From assembly GCA_026261815.1 (NCBI GenBank), contig JAMPIT010000258.1, forward strand, positions 19,176,501-19,240,500: DNA of 64,000 nucleotides. Reading direction: 5' to 3'. Both the position numbers and the translations under genes were made by a program. This stretch comes from Monarcha castaneiventris obscurior (Eukaryota; Chordata; Aves; Passeriformes; Monarchidae). Within the stretch, counting starts at the first letter, position 1. Every line of letters starts with the position of its first letter. Below are positions 51,401-64,000 of this stretch, one piece after another. Below the pieces are notes generated by a model, which was not told the DNA's origin, did not search any database, and was given only the letters and a program-made list of their open reading frames with translations.

Positions 51401-53682
51401 ATCTTAATAGCTCTCAACATGTTTTGTACCTATGTACTAAAGTAGACACTGTTTAATGAGGGTTTTAAAGCTGTGGAAATACCCTTGCAAAAGAGGAAAT
51501 GGAAATCCCCCTCTCACCCATTATTATTTCAAAATATTTTATATAAAATAAATATAGTAGTCATGGATGGAGTTGAAGGTTTAGGAATATGAAAAAATCT
51601 TCTTGCATTCTGGATATTTTGTGAGGATCTGTAGGGGCCTGTATGGTTCCAAAATCTCCTGCTTATAACTATTTTTTCTCAGTAAAAACTTAATCCCTGT
51701 TAGATATTGGTCCCTTCTTTAAGTTATGTTGGAATAGCTCTTGTATTTCACAAGACTAGACTAGAACTGAAAGAAAAAGAAAAGGAATGTACGGGTCAAA
51801 TTAACTCCTGCTTCAAGCAAATGCTGCCGACAGACCAGGCACAGGGAGGCTCGGCTCCTTCTCTGGCTTATTGCACTCCTTTTGAATGTTCTCAGCTTTT
51901 TCTTTAGTCCTCACCTGTGCTGGAGCAAGTTGCTTTTAGACATTCCTGCTCATAATAGAAATACTGCAGCTTAGAACTTAAGTGCTGGTCAAAGTTTACA
52001 CTCAGAGAGAAAACAGAGAGATAAGAAAGGCAAAAAAAAGAGTGAGAGGCAAGCGGGAATCTCTATCCTTCCCCCACACCATGGGCCCTGGAAGGAAGGC
52101 ATCTGCTACTGGGAAGGCAGCTCAAGGGTGAGGAACATTGGAGAAGCTGCATTTAGTCCTGGGGCAGGCAGCCAGGGGTCACTTCATCATAAACTAGGAC
52201 AACAAAATTACCAGTTGCAACAGAAGCTGAAAAGGAGGATGTGTGTCTTTCCACAAGCTGTCCCTTTACTGCAAATGCAGAAGCAGGCTTGGGTTTTAAT
52301 CCTAAACTGAGGCAAGCAGAAAAACGCTCATTCAGCCTCAGCTCCTACTCTGTCCTCCAGCCTGCCTTCCTCAGCAGGCAGCCTGGAAGACACACTGTAC
52401 CTGAATTAGGGCAACTAACTTAGGGTGTCTCTGGAAGCACTGAGCCAGCACTGGGAATCTGTCGTGTAATTTGCAATGGAACATGGCAGCAAATAGTCAC
52501 AGATGATTGAAATAAACATAACTAATTTGACACCTTCCAAGAATGTTAAACAAATTAATTTATCAGAAACTAATAAGAAGAGTGATTTTCAAGTGACTAT
52601 TGCAGTATAAATGTATTTATAATAATTATCTGAAATTCTGATCTGCTCTTCAAATCAGTACGTTGCGAAATGCCATGTCACTGAACCTATTCAACATCCC
52701 ATTAGAATGTTGAATATTTCTAATGCACTCCTGGTATTTCCAAGAAACAATCTTCATTGTGATAAATAACTGTTGATTTATTCAGAGCAATTAACAACTT
52801 CAAGAAATTTTAATGTTTTCCTGTACTGTCTGTGTGTTCTGCTAGAAGACTCACAAGGCTCTAGGCCTATTTCATAGATCCTGCTTGGACTTTCTGTGAA
52901 CAGTCACCAGTCAAAATTTAACTATCCTGGTACTTTTAGCATTTTATAAATATATAGCCCTTATAATACACTGTTTTGATGAACTATCTAGTGAATGAAT
53001 TCATCCAAGGATAGTGAAGTAAAATAACCAGTTTCAATGTGTGATAAGCAGCTTAAAAATATATTAATTTTTAGAACTTATTTTTAAAAATATTCACAGA
53101 TTTAAAGTACATTAAATTTATCAATTCATGCTTTCTTCAGTTCACCTATGACACTAAATCCAAAAAACAGACATGTTAGGTTTCTTGCTGAGTGTGCCTA
53201 TTTTACGGCTGTTGCTGCAATCCAAAATTAGTACTTTATTTCGTATCAGCATTTTCTTGAAAACAAATACAAAGTTGACAGTTATTTTTAAGAATGTGCT
53301 GCATCACACATTTAGAAAACACAAATAATACCAGCAAACATGAAGGAGATGTACCTTATAGAGTGTCACAGGAAACAGAAATCTCACAGAACAAAAAGAT
53401 CTTCCTATCACCAATAACTAGAATTTGGACCTGCTATTGTTCATTTAAAACATAGGGAAAACTCTGCTTCCTGTCACTATACATGTATTTTGCTCCATAT
53501 ACAACATGACCCTTGACTTACAATAGACATTAGAGAGCTCCTTGGCTTCCATTCAGGTTAGCCACTATAGACTAAACCTGCAGAAGGTTCAGCCAACATC
53601 CACACTACTCTAAAAGGATTTGACACATCATCAGAAAAAACAAAATATGAGTTTCCTTGAATTCTAGGGAGACAGCACTTGA

Positions 53683-53704
53683 ATGGCAAAAAAAAAAAAA
53701 AAAA
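53683..53704. repeat. Poly(A) tract
   Basis: About 19 A, then GAAAA. Nothing recognisable precedes it that would mark a retrocopy. Confidence 0.8.
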
Positions 53705-55481
53705 AGAAAAGCACAGAAACATTGCCAGGTCAGACAGTCCTGCTCCTTGTTGCTGAAGCAGCACAAAGCAAAACTCCCAGCTGTACAAGCACTGTATCAG
53801 CCCTGCTGTATTTCTTAGGGTTTCAAAGGCTGAAACCTGCAGTCAGTTCTCTAGAGTCCAGAACCAAGTGGCAAACTGCATGGTACAGTCCCCACTAAGG
53901 GAAAAATGTGTGATTCGCAAAGAAATTAATAAAGGAAATTTAAAAATTTAGGCTGGTTTTTAATAAAGCAGCAGGAATCCATGGTTAACTAAGGACAAGG
54001 CTCATGATCTGCCATGTGTTAATGTAAGTTAGAAGAAAGGTGGTACTCACTGGATGATGCTCACCTTCCTGGGTAATCGATGGCATCTCTGTACTCGATG
54101 CAAATGCGCAGATCAGCACTAGGTGCTGTTTCTAAAAGGTGTTAACAGGAGCTAGAGTTTTTCACATGTTGCTGACAGGAGGGAAAGACTTAGTAATTGG
54201 CTATAATTTCTTCTGAATTTTATTCCTAAATCCCTCCACTTCACCATTTTTGTGATGGAGGCCTTTCATGTTTTCCATCTCTTGGGAAGCATCATTTTTC
54301 CCATTTAAACCTGAACTATGTCCTTCTAGAATACTGATACTAAGCACAGGAGTTTAGAAGGACTCCTGAATCACCATCTAGACAATAAAGCAGGAGCTGG
54401 CAAATTCAGTGTATCTTGAAATGGGAGGAAGATGTAAAAAAAAAATTGCTGTGAAATTAATTTCTTTTTTTGTTATTAAACAGACTGCCATGTTAAAAGT
54501 AACTGATTTTTTGCTCTTTTCTAACCTAAAGGGTTTTTTTTGGTGCTACTGGTTGTTTTAATAGCGTTCTACTAGGTTCTTCAAATTTGCAATCCCACTC
54601 CCCAAGTTAGTATGCACCTACCTCTCTGCACACTTTTTACAAACTTTTGAACTTCTTACACTGTGCCTCGTGTCTACAGATGATTCCTTCTGTTCTAGCC
54701 TCTCCTGAAGCTTTGATAAACTTCCTGTTTTCTTGACAGTGTTGACTATGTCCATTATCTCATTTTCACTTCCAAAGGTGTCTTGCTCTCCCATTCCTTC
54801 CGATCCCGTTTTCTCCTCTTTGTTCCAACTCCTTTGCTCTATTTGTTTTCCTGTTTGTTCCTTAACACTGTCCTTGTAGGATTGCAGTTCTATGAATTTG
54901 CTTCACTGACCTTCATATGCTGTCTTGCAAATGTGTAAGCATTAGAATTATGTAATTATATTAAGCGTTTAAAGTCATCTTGCTCATCCTTTTTTGCAGG
55001 ATTTGGAGAAGTTCTGCAAGTGTCTTCCTAGCATCTACTAACCTTGAAGCTTTCCTAGCATTTTCAAAGCAGCTACATGCTCATCCATAGCTCTCACTGT
55101 CACATTGATAACATACTGAACTCTGAAGGAACATTATGGTATTTTTTGATTACCTTCTGCCATAAAATCCTACTAATCAGTTATTTTTTGCATCTCTTTT
55201 GTGACAGATGCACATTCGTGTAACTTGTACAGCAATACCTCACCTCCAAGACAACAACTATTAAACTCCCCCCCCCCAAAAAAAAGGACTCTTCCTTTAG
55301 AAAAAGACCTTGGTTCAAACATGGCATGCTGCAGTGCAGACCCCTTCACTGCATAAGCAGAAGATACAAATGAAAAAGCTGAGAGGCTGGCTTTACTACA
55401 GATGAAAAGTTGTTTGTCTGACTGGGTTCTACTTACTTTCAAATGTTGAGACTTTAAAGTAAGCATAAAATAAGACCTCCC

Positions 55482-55679
55482 CAGACTTCCAAAGCTCACA
55501 GATGTTTTTGTTTAATTGTTTTGTGTTTTAACAACTTTGACATTCTCCTAAGGAATTCTTAAGCTTAAACTGCCTACTCATGCAGATTTCCGAAGCTTCC
55601 AGATGTTTTTGTTTGTTTTGTGTTTTAATAACGTTGACATTTTTCTAAGGAGTTCTTAAGCTTAAACTGCTTACTTATG
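55482..55679. repeat. Head-to-tail duplication, about 101-bp unit
   Basis: Copy A is 55482-55582 and copy B 55583-55679. Shared blocks include GATGTTTTTGTTT, TTTTGTGTTTTAA, TTGACAT, CTAAGG and TTCTTAAGCTTAAACTGC in the same order. Copy B has a 4-base deletion after GTTT and scattered substitutions. The copies are directly abutting, so this is a local tandem duplication and not two insertions. Confidence 0.9.
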
Positions 55680-58600
55680 CTCTTAAATAGTAATTACTGG
55701 TTAGATAAAGGCTTTGGTTTGCCTTATAATTTTGATAAAATCTGTATTTATATATTCTTGTCTGACTTTCATTTCTGATAAAAATACAAATGGATGAATT
55801 ACATATATTTGTTCACTAAAAAATAGCAAAAAGTAGAGATTAGGGAAATTGACATATCATAGTGAAAATATATGTATATAAAGACAAGCTAGTGAATGTC
55901 TTAAAATAACTACACCAGACATTTGCTTGAACAAAATATATATTTTGGCAGTGTAGGTCCCTTTACCTCCATACTTAAAGTCATTAAAGGAAGGTTTAAT
56001 GAGGGCTTCAGGGTGGATTATTTTTTCCCTCTAGTTTGCTGGACCAAATCAGTCGAGTGTGTTGGTTTCCTGTAACTGCACACATGTGGTACATAGCTTA
56101 TCTACTTCCATAAATAATAATGTATATAAACAGAAATATCTAAGCATATGTTTAAAAATCACAAATATGTTTAAGTTGTGTTGAGGCAATGATGTATAAA
56201 CTATTTTTCACAGCTTTTTTGTGTAGGCAATCTTAAAGCCATTTTACATCTGCATTCTTTTTCATGTCTACATGCTTAAGTTTAAGCCTGTTTGTGTTAT
56301 AAAATCCAAAACATATCAGCCTGTTCTCTCCCTAATTCCACTCCAAAAATTCTGACCCTGTTTTTGCTGATTTTTATTTAATTCTAGAGGCTTTTTAGAT
56401 CAGATAACTCGCACAGCTTCACCCTGTTCACCAGCAGCACATGATCCCTTTGGACCATAGTGCCATCTAGCTTCTCTTTTCCTGACCTCAGTAATTCCAT
56501 GTGCAGAACACAGCTGAGTGATGTAACAAAAGAAGGGCCAGGGAACAACCATTAATAGAGTTGTCAAGTTATTTGACTATTTATCTAGACATAGAGCTGA
56601 ATTAGAGGAGCCTGATAATAAACCCCTCTTTGATAATCCAAATGTGAGACAAGAGCATGTATTTTCCTTTAGAATAGGTCTTCTTGCTTCCCTTCAACTG
56701 GGGAAATCAAGATCCTTTCTGATGGTCTAGGCAAGCTACGAATGCCTTTGGAAAAGCTCTGGCACCATACCAATACTAATACACACTTCACAGAACAGCA
56801 AGGACAACATGGCTAAATCCTCTCACATGGCTGAAGGCATTTGTCTCTTACAGAATAATCTGTGCTTTCAAAGGAACAAAATTTGAAGAGACTTGGAAAA
56901 TTCCTTAAGGTGCCTAGAAAGGAAAAATGCTAGAGAAAGTAGCTTTCCCTTCACCTGATGTGGTGGGAAGGTAATGGACTTCCTTGTACACACATGGAAT
57001 CTGAGATCCACTCAAAGATGCCTGGGTTTCATTTGCCTTTGCAATATATGCAGGACTTAACTATACGCAAGCATACCACAAATCCAGTCCCTTTAATGAG
57101 GGTATGACTTAGAACAAGAGCTGCAGTAGTAGAACAGATAAAGTCTCCTCCAGGTCTGGGTCTGACTCAGGTCCTTGGCAGCTTCTGGTGGGCCAGGACT
57201 CACAAGATCCAATCTAGTTTGCTTAGTCTTTCCTTCTAATTCACCACTGTGCTTGTTACTACCAGGAAGGATAGGTATTTCCTGCTCTGTGCCAAGAGCA
57301 TGGTTTGTTCCTCCACTGGCACCATTACAGGAACTTCTTACTACTGGAATGCCAAGCAGTTAATGCTGTTAATGCCTAATAGGAAAACAGCTGAATCTTC
57401 AAACTTTTACTTCAGAATGAATATCAAGATAAAGATTTTTCATTAAATCCTACTAATCAACCAAACTTCTTCAATGATCAGTGTATATTAAGTCCTTAAT
57501 ACCTAAATAATTACCAAATTAATTGAGATTCCACTGGTCTTATTCCTTAAGTCTGTGAAGAGATGAGGATAAATCTGAATGATAGGGATAAGACGGTGAG
57601 GATAAATTACTGAACATGTCAAGGTGGCACAAATGTGCAGCTGTTAGAGAGATGCAGTAGTTGTGGCCTTTTGCAAGGGGCTTTTGTATGAGGGAGAACA
57701 ACTCAGATTGCTGGCTGGCCCCTGTAAGAGAGTGGCTGCAGCTGAGCAGCCTTCTTGCTCCTAAAGAGCTGACAGACACAGCTGTCAGCACTGTGACAGC
57801 ATCCACCAGCACCAGACACCCTTGGTTAACAGCTACAGACAACCTTGGCATCACTGAATTTTTCATGGACATTCTTGGCAAGGGCTTGTCCATAGATTAT
57901 CTGAATAAAAGTATTTCTATAACAGGTACCTGTGCCAGCCTAAGAATGGCTGGCACATAAACAGCTTTGTACACTTCTGCTTGAAACCAAATACTGATGT
58001 CAAAATACTACCAAATACACATGAAACAATTCACCAACTTTGTTCCCAAAATCAATTAACAGAAAACAGTATTTCAATATAGTACTGTGTAAATGATGAG
58101 AATAAGAAACAAAAGAACACTTCAGTATTTCTATTGGTATCTCGTTTACAGATATAAGCTTGTATGGGCCATTCTACCCTGATTAAGTTGATCACAATTA
58201 CTTTCAAATTATAGATAAGAATAACATATAATCAGCTATTTTATTCATTAGGTTAACAAAATATTTATAGTGTTAGATGTTATTAAATGAAATAATGGTT
58301 AAAATGCTCTTAGTTTTATGTGTAGTGGGTTTTTATCCTGAATTATTTGCTCCAGAAGTTGCACTCACACAGATTCCTCAATATGCTTTTCTTAGAACCT
58401 TTTTACATTTGGGAAGAGATTGTTTTATACATTTGTATACTTATGAGACAATATTTTTTCTTTATAATTAAATGAAAATTGTCTCTGGAATCTAAAAGAA
58501 AATAGGTCAACTGTATTAATAAAATCTAAAGAAGCTACCAGATAATGACTTAAATTTTTTTTCTCAAGAGTTCTGCCATACATTCTACAGAAATCAGACC

Positions 58601-61600
58601 TATTATATCCACTGGAAAGCCACACTCTCTCTGCCATCCACAACTTGCAGTCTTGTAAACATGTGTCTCCCAGGAGTCCTGAGCTCCAGATCAGCTTCTG
58701 GGTTTTGGGGGTCACCAGCGTCTGCCATGACAGAGACCTTGGAAGGGGCAGCCAGAACACTTGGTGCACCACATGCTCTACTGCAAAAGGGTATGGGCTC
58801 ATCTACCACACTGACATGCTGCCAGCCAAGCTTTCACACGATTCTCTGAGCAATAACTCCATTTTTAAAAGATTCTTAAATTCCCAAGCTCAGCCAAAGG
58901 GATGCTCATCAAGGGATATGAAGTTCTGACAAGTTTTGTCTATCTCAAATGAAATAAAGCCATAGTTCAAAAGGCTACATATTACATAATTACATACACA
59001 TGTATGTACATGTAAGTACATAATTCTTCTTGAATGTTAATAACTTAGCAACAAAATATCTTCCCCTCAACAATCTCAAAATGTATTTGTGTTTGGGCTA
59101 ATACCAAGCATGGGACACTATCATCTCAACGATTTTTTTAGCATAGTATGACTACATTGCAGAAGGGACTATAATTATAATCTTGACATTACCATAACGA
59201 CCGTGGTTGCTATCAGGTGACAGGTATTATATAGATAATCAGTAGACAGCAATATTTAATGATGCATGAGATAAAAGAAAATTAATTCATGCCTTAAATT
59301 CAGCTCAGAGCCATCATTTGTTAAATTTGCATGTGACTTTTATAATCCTGTTCATATGTACATAACAGTTGCATTAAACAACAAAGAGCCAAGCAAGATA
59401 TTTGCTGTGAAATCAGAGAGCTTGTATTTACTCTTTATACACAATGAATAATTTTTGTGTTCCTATTTATCTCTATTTTTAAATACAATATAGTTCTACT
59501 GCCTTGAATTAATTAGCATATGAAAAAAAAAAAGCTAGTAGCCACAGTGAAAGGTATAAAAATGTCTTTGCGTGAAATCAAATAGAAGCAGTAGTGAGAC
59601 TGGCTTTTTTTCTTCCCATGTTGCAACCTACTAACGCTTTCATTTAATCTGTCTGAGAGAAATAATTCCATAAACTGAGAAAAACTAATCTAGAGTAAGG
59701 GGAGATGCTCTGTTGAATGAAAGAGGGACAATTACACTCACTGAAGGAGCTAATACGGCTGAACATTTCAAATCCTGCAAGATTTTACCACTACCTTTAT
59801 AAAAAAGGATTAATTGAAAGAGATATTTTTATAGAAAAGGACACTCCTGCAATGAAGCTATTCCAGTATGTGTAGATGGCCGTGGGTGAAATGCAACAGA
59901 AGTCAAGGAGTAATACTCAAACATAGACATGAAGAAGTACTACTCACATATCTTCACAATATTTCTGGTTACTAACTCTGTTCAAACCTTAGTGCTCCTG
60001 ACTCCACAGTGACAACACTGCTACAGCCATTTCACTGAACCTTAGAATGGAAGATGCAAAGTTTATAGAGAATCATAGAAACAGTGTGTAATGAAATGAC
60101 ATCAAAGGCAGGGTCAGAGGTTCTAGGCTGAGAAACTGCCTACCTCAGGACTATGGTACACAGAGGCAAGGCAGAAAAAGGGGTCAGAAGAAAACAGAGG
60201 ATATGGAACAGGCATGAAGCAAAGTTTGCACAATGTTTTACAAAACTGACTATTTTTCAGTTCATCATCTTTGTCTCTCAAGCTCTCCCTTTCACAGTTT
60301 TCTTCTGTTGCTAATGCTCACTTTGTTGCTTTGTGACTGACATTACACCTCCATCACATCATCAGCCTCAGAACAGATCAGGGGGGACGCAGCTCTCGCC
60401 TGAAGCATAGCTGTGCTTTTAATTCTGCCCTGAGACTCTCACACAGCAGGTGAAGACAGCCCGAACACAAGGCATCTTTAGTCTTAAGAGAAGCTTTACA
60501 GTAACAGCTGCTCTTTTCCTGTTCTGTGTGCCTAGGTTGTTCAAACACCAGAGCTGATTCTGTCCAGTAAGGATGAGACTTATTCTTCCTTCCTTTGTTT
60601 CCTTAGTAATTAATACTAATTATGGTTTTCATCAGATGTCAATTCCACAGCAGCAGGAAAACTTTGGAAGCAGGGGTGGAGCTCACAGAAGTACAGAAAA
60701 AAAGACATTTAAAGAATGCTGAAAAATTTTGGCAGAGGCACATTTTTATTATTCATTATTTCAACCTGTTGTCTTACAAGAGGGTAAGTTCAGCCTGGTG
60801 AAGTCTGTGATGCTACACAGCTCCCTTGATTGGCTTGAGCTCCCCTTCCAACTGGCAGTTTGCCTTCCTTCTGAGCAACGCTCAAAAGCTTGGCTTTAAA
60901 CTGATGACAAGCTTGATGTCTGGGGTTGCAGGTTAGACATCCTAGTTTTCCCTAAACACCAAAGAGTTAACTTTCCTGGAGTGGCTATAATGCCTCTTCA
61001 GAAACCCAAAGCTTCAGGCAAGAAGGCAGCCACAAGTGTTTTTTTCTCGGGATTGTTTCCAGCTCTTTAGTCTCATGAATATCCACCCAGACTCGTTGTA
61101 GGGCAGGCTGCACAGGGACCCTTACCATATTGAACTCCTTGACAATAAAGAGACAAGGTGGCCCCCACTCTTAAAGCAGAGCTATTTTCCTGTAAGGTCA
61201 TGTTTTCCACACCAGAAGAGATCATTAAATCACCATGTATGGTAACAGATTGGTTTGAATACCTGCATAAAGGTGCTTATTCCGTAATGATGTCCCTTTT
61301 GCTAAGTTACTAATATTGAACCCTTCAACCATAAAGGTTTTTTTCTCCAGCCTTCAAACTATTTTTGGATTTTTTTTTTGTATTACCCTTTTTTTACGCA
61401 GCCTTACTCAAATGCAAGTATCTGTAAATATAGACATGGAATTTGTCCACTGCCCTACACAGGAAAAGCCCAACTTCAATGCTTACTTACTCTTTAAATA
61501 GAAACTTAAGTATGTGGGATTTGTCCATCATTACTTTAGTCCTAGTTTACAATTGTCTCCCAAAACTTACACTGCTCAGGCAGTTGTGCCCTGATCAGCA

Positions 61601-64000
61601 GAATCAAGAACTTTTCCCCTAGTGAAGAAAATTACAGAAGATACTGAAGAAAGGGAAAGAGAAGGAAAGAAAATAGACTATTACCCTGGTAAAATGATGA
61701 CAGTGCATGGGAAGGATTGACATAAAAGAGCAAAAAAAAGTAGCTTTCTTAGAAGTTAAACAGTCACGAGAAAAGCTATTTTCGCTGCCATTTGAGAAAG
61801 GGACTTCTGAATTTAAAGAATATTCCAATAATCTAGTTATGTGATTTAAGATGAAATAGAAAGCTAAAGTATATGTTGTCACTTTTTTCTTTAATGAAAT
61901 GCTACACTTAAATGTCTTCATTTGAAAATAATCTGTATGTGGGTTTTTTTAAAAATAGCATCAACTTGGTAGTTAGAAAAAAAAGGTTCACAGTGTGCTT
62001 ATGGCTGACTGAATCTGGAGGTTAGCTAAGATATTATCTCTGCTTGTCAGTCCAGTGCTGCTGTTGAATGCAGTCTCCACAAGAACGCTGACGCAACTCA
62101 CACCTTTAGTCTTTTTTGATTTCAGAGTTTAAAGAAAATTTGCCAGTGTATGGAATGCTTTGTTAAAGGAAGAAATTGAGAAAACAATTGCATATTTTTA
62201 TTTATTAAGAAAATCATAGAATTCTATTTCCTCACATATAAAGAATCAAAGAATTTGAGATGGTTAATTTTATCATAATCCCAGGCCTATTCTGGCTTCC
62301 AGATTTTTCTCTGTGTTGTTTCTCAGGATCAAACTGTTAGTGCCCCTGTCCTGCCATCTTCATCTCCCCTTGTCATAATTTCCCAGCTTCACTTTGCTGC
62401 CTGAACATTTTTACACACCTTTTCTGAGGGCAATGATTGCCCAGTTTTGGTGGAGACTCCTACTGTAGCTACCTAATTCTGCAAAGCAGCTCTATGGCTT
62501 TTTGTAACTATCGTAAATTAAGGGTAACTTCAAAAGATTGAATCCAAACTATAACTTCAGGAACACCCTCTACAAGCAATTTTCACAAATAACCCATGCT
62601 TTGCAGTGTTATTTTGAGGCATCACAATTTTACTTTCAAAAAGCAGATCCCACATGTATTTCTGCATGGGCAATCCACAAACTGAGTGGCAGATTTATTT
62701 GGGCCATACTACACAAAATGGCACTTTCCAAGCACATCAGTGCAACTGGCCACAATTCATCCAGCCTATTACTAACTCCTACCTGCTCCTGTTTCCAGAA
62801 GCCCTGAGAAAACAGCAAAGGAACAGGCAGCTATTGCACGTGAACAGCGTGGCTGATCTGCACTACTCTATCACTGCTGCATCATAAATTCAATGTTTTA
62901 ATGAGCTCACACCTCCCATCTAATGCACATGAAGCCAGCTAATACATGTTAATGCCAGCCAATCTAGGAAGGGCAGCTTTAGGCCATGCTCAGACAACTT
63001 GCTTGGCACAACACCAGAGAAAAGGAGGAACTCAGTTCTAGAAAACCTCATTTGAATTGCTGACAGGCTTTTCCATCATCTTCACTTACACCTCTTGAAA
63101 TACTGCTTGGTTGAGACATTTTAAAGGACAATTGGCAACATATCCCTTGTGTCTGTAAAGCAGTTGTTTGAGCATGACAGAAATTCACACTGAAAAAAAG
63201 TCACCATTAAACTAGCAAGAGGGCACGTATAAATCATTTGTAAAAGTAAAGCATAAAATGACAAAAACTGAGAAGGAGATCCATTTTCTTAACCAAGAAG
63301 CAATACCACAGAGCCAGGAGAACTTGAGCCAAGCTGAGCTTCCATTGCAATTTACCATGGAGTATTTACAATGTGGAAATACAAAGATTATGGCTGTAGA
63401 ACAAGGCATACAGGACTTTTCAGAGCAGTAATTTCTCAGAGAAACTGATCTTGAGACAAACAGTCTTTCTTAATTACTTTAAATTAATTTTTTTTCTGCG
63501 TAATGCTATTTAGGTCACCTGAGTATATTAAAACAGTCAAATATTTACAGTCAGATGTAATTACATCAAACTTTCCAAGGGATTTCCAGTTGTTTCCTGG
63601 AATTGATGCATAGCATAAGGATAGCTGTCTGGAGTTTTGTACATCATAGCATTTTTATACATGTTTGCGTTTAAAATGTAGTCTATATAAAATACAGGCA
63701 TTTCAGATTTAGCTTGCATGCTATTTTACAAGGGAAGAAGCCCAGAAGTTCCAGTTATCTGATGGTTTGGACATTGAATTCTGAAACATGTTATTGCTTT
63801 AATTCCAGATTAAGGTGTTCCATAGCCAAAAACAGGGGAGAAGAGTTGTCTAATTTTTTATTTTAGAGTTTTGGGGATTTTTTTGCTTAAGGGCCCAGTA
63901 TTGAACTTTACCAAGTGTCTTGAGTTCCTCTAGCCATGGTGGGAGATGGCAACATACATTCTTCTGTGGGTTCCAGCCTAAGGATTATTTTATAATTGAA

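Larger units (their letters stand above)
32576..64000. other. Gene-free flank upstream of VCAM1
   Basis: About 31 kb, AT-rich, with no exon that I can support on either strand. Short open frames occur (for example 36932-37300 on +, 41364-41666 on - and 57540-57893 on -), but none resembles a known family, and those I checked lack convincing splice context. By mammalian gene order GPR88 or CDC14A would be expected further upstream of VCAM1; neither is visible here. Regulatory elements for VCAM1 could lie in this stretch but cannot be picked out by reading. Confidence 0.6.

Noticed and set aside
62210..62290. AAATCATAGAATTC and AATCAAAGAATTTGAGATGG resemble the reverse complement of a CR1 tail.
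   Set aside because: The resemblance stops after a few bases, and the following sequence does not continue as CR1.
1..64000. CRISPR arrays, bacterial operons, phage or plasmid functions.
   Set aside because: The window is vertebrate nuclear DNA with introns and LINEs; no regularly spaced repeats with unique spacers and no bacterial gene signals are present.

Overview
The window reads as a piece of a bird chromosome. It is AT-rich with intron-split genes, and it carries an unmistakable avian-type CR1 LINE 3' end (31748-32571, ending in the ATTCTATA-type terminal motif). The two genes I recognise are vertebrate genes. I cannot name the species from the sequence alone.

Layout. (1) 1-3660: the 3' half of RTCA (RNA 3'-terminal phosphate cyclase) on the + strand, five coding exons ending at 3176 and a poly(A) signal at 3639. 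(2) 3661-22904: about 19 kb with no gene I can support. It holds microsatellites, a very old CR1/L3-like fragment next to an opposite-strand CR1 fragment (about 14.5-15.3 kb), and a possible diverged CR1 near 6.6-7.0 kb. (3) 22905-31105: a complete VCAM1 gene on the - strand. It has eight coding exons, all joined in phase 1, that add up to exactly 611 codons (610 residues plus stop). The gene has a recognisable promoter (TATA box, two tandem kappa-B sites, CCAAT and GC boxes), an AU-rich element just after the stop codon and one poly(A) signal. (4) 31105-64000: about 33 kb upstream of VCAM1 with no supportable gene. It holds the CR1 element, a 409-bp (AATAT)n array, a 101-bp head-to-tail duplication and several small microsatellites.

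The most interesting result is inside VCAM1. The intron between the fifth Ig-domain exon and the next exon contains a decayed Ig-domain exon (25510-25770). It still has its acceptor site, its phase-1 frame, its 87-codon length and clear resemblance to the membrane-proximal domain of mammalian VCAM1. It also has three in-frame stop codons and a shifted or damaged donor. The exon that follows (24657-24863) is open but encodes only a very short Ig-like domain. The predicted receptor therefore has one full integrin-binding N-terminal unit (D1-D2), three more Ig domains, one abbreviated domain, a membrane segment and a tail very like the mammalian one. It lacks the mammalian D4-D6 duplication.

RTCA is a housekeeping RNA-processing enzyme and VCAM1 is an inducible leukocyte adhesion receptor. 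They are convergent neighbours here, with no sign of joint function. In mammals CDC14A and GPR88 lie between them and VCAM1 points the other way, so a rearrangement between lineages is likely.
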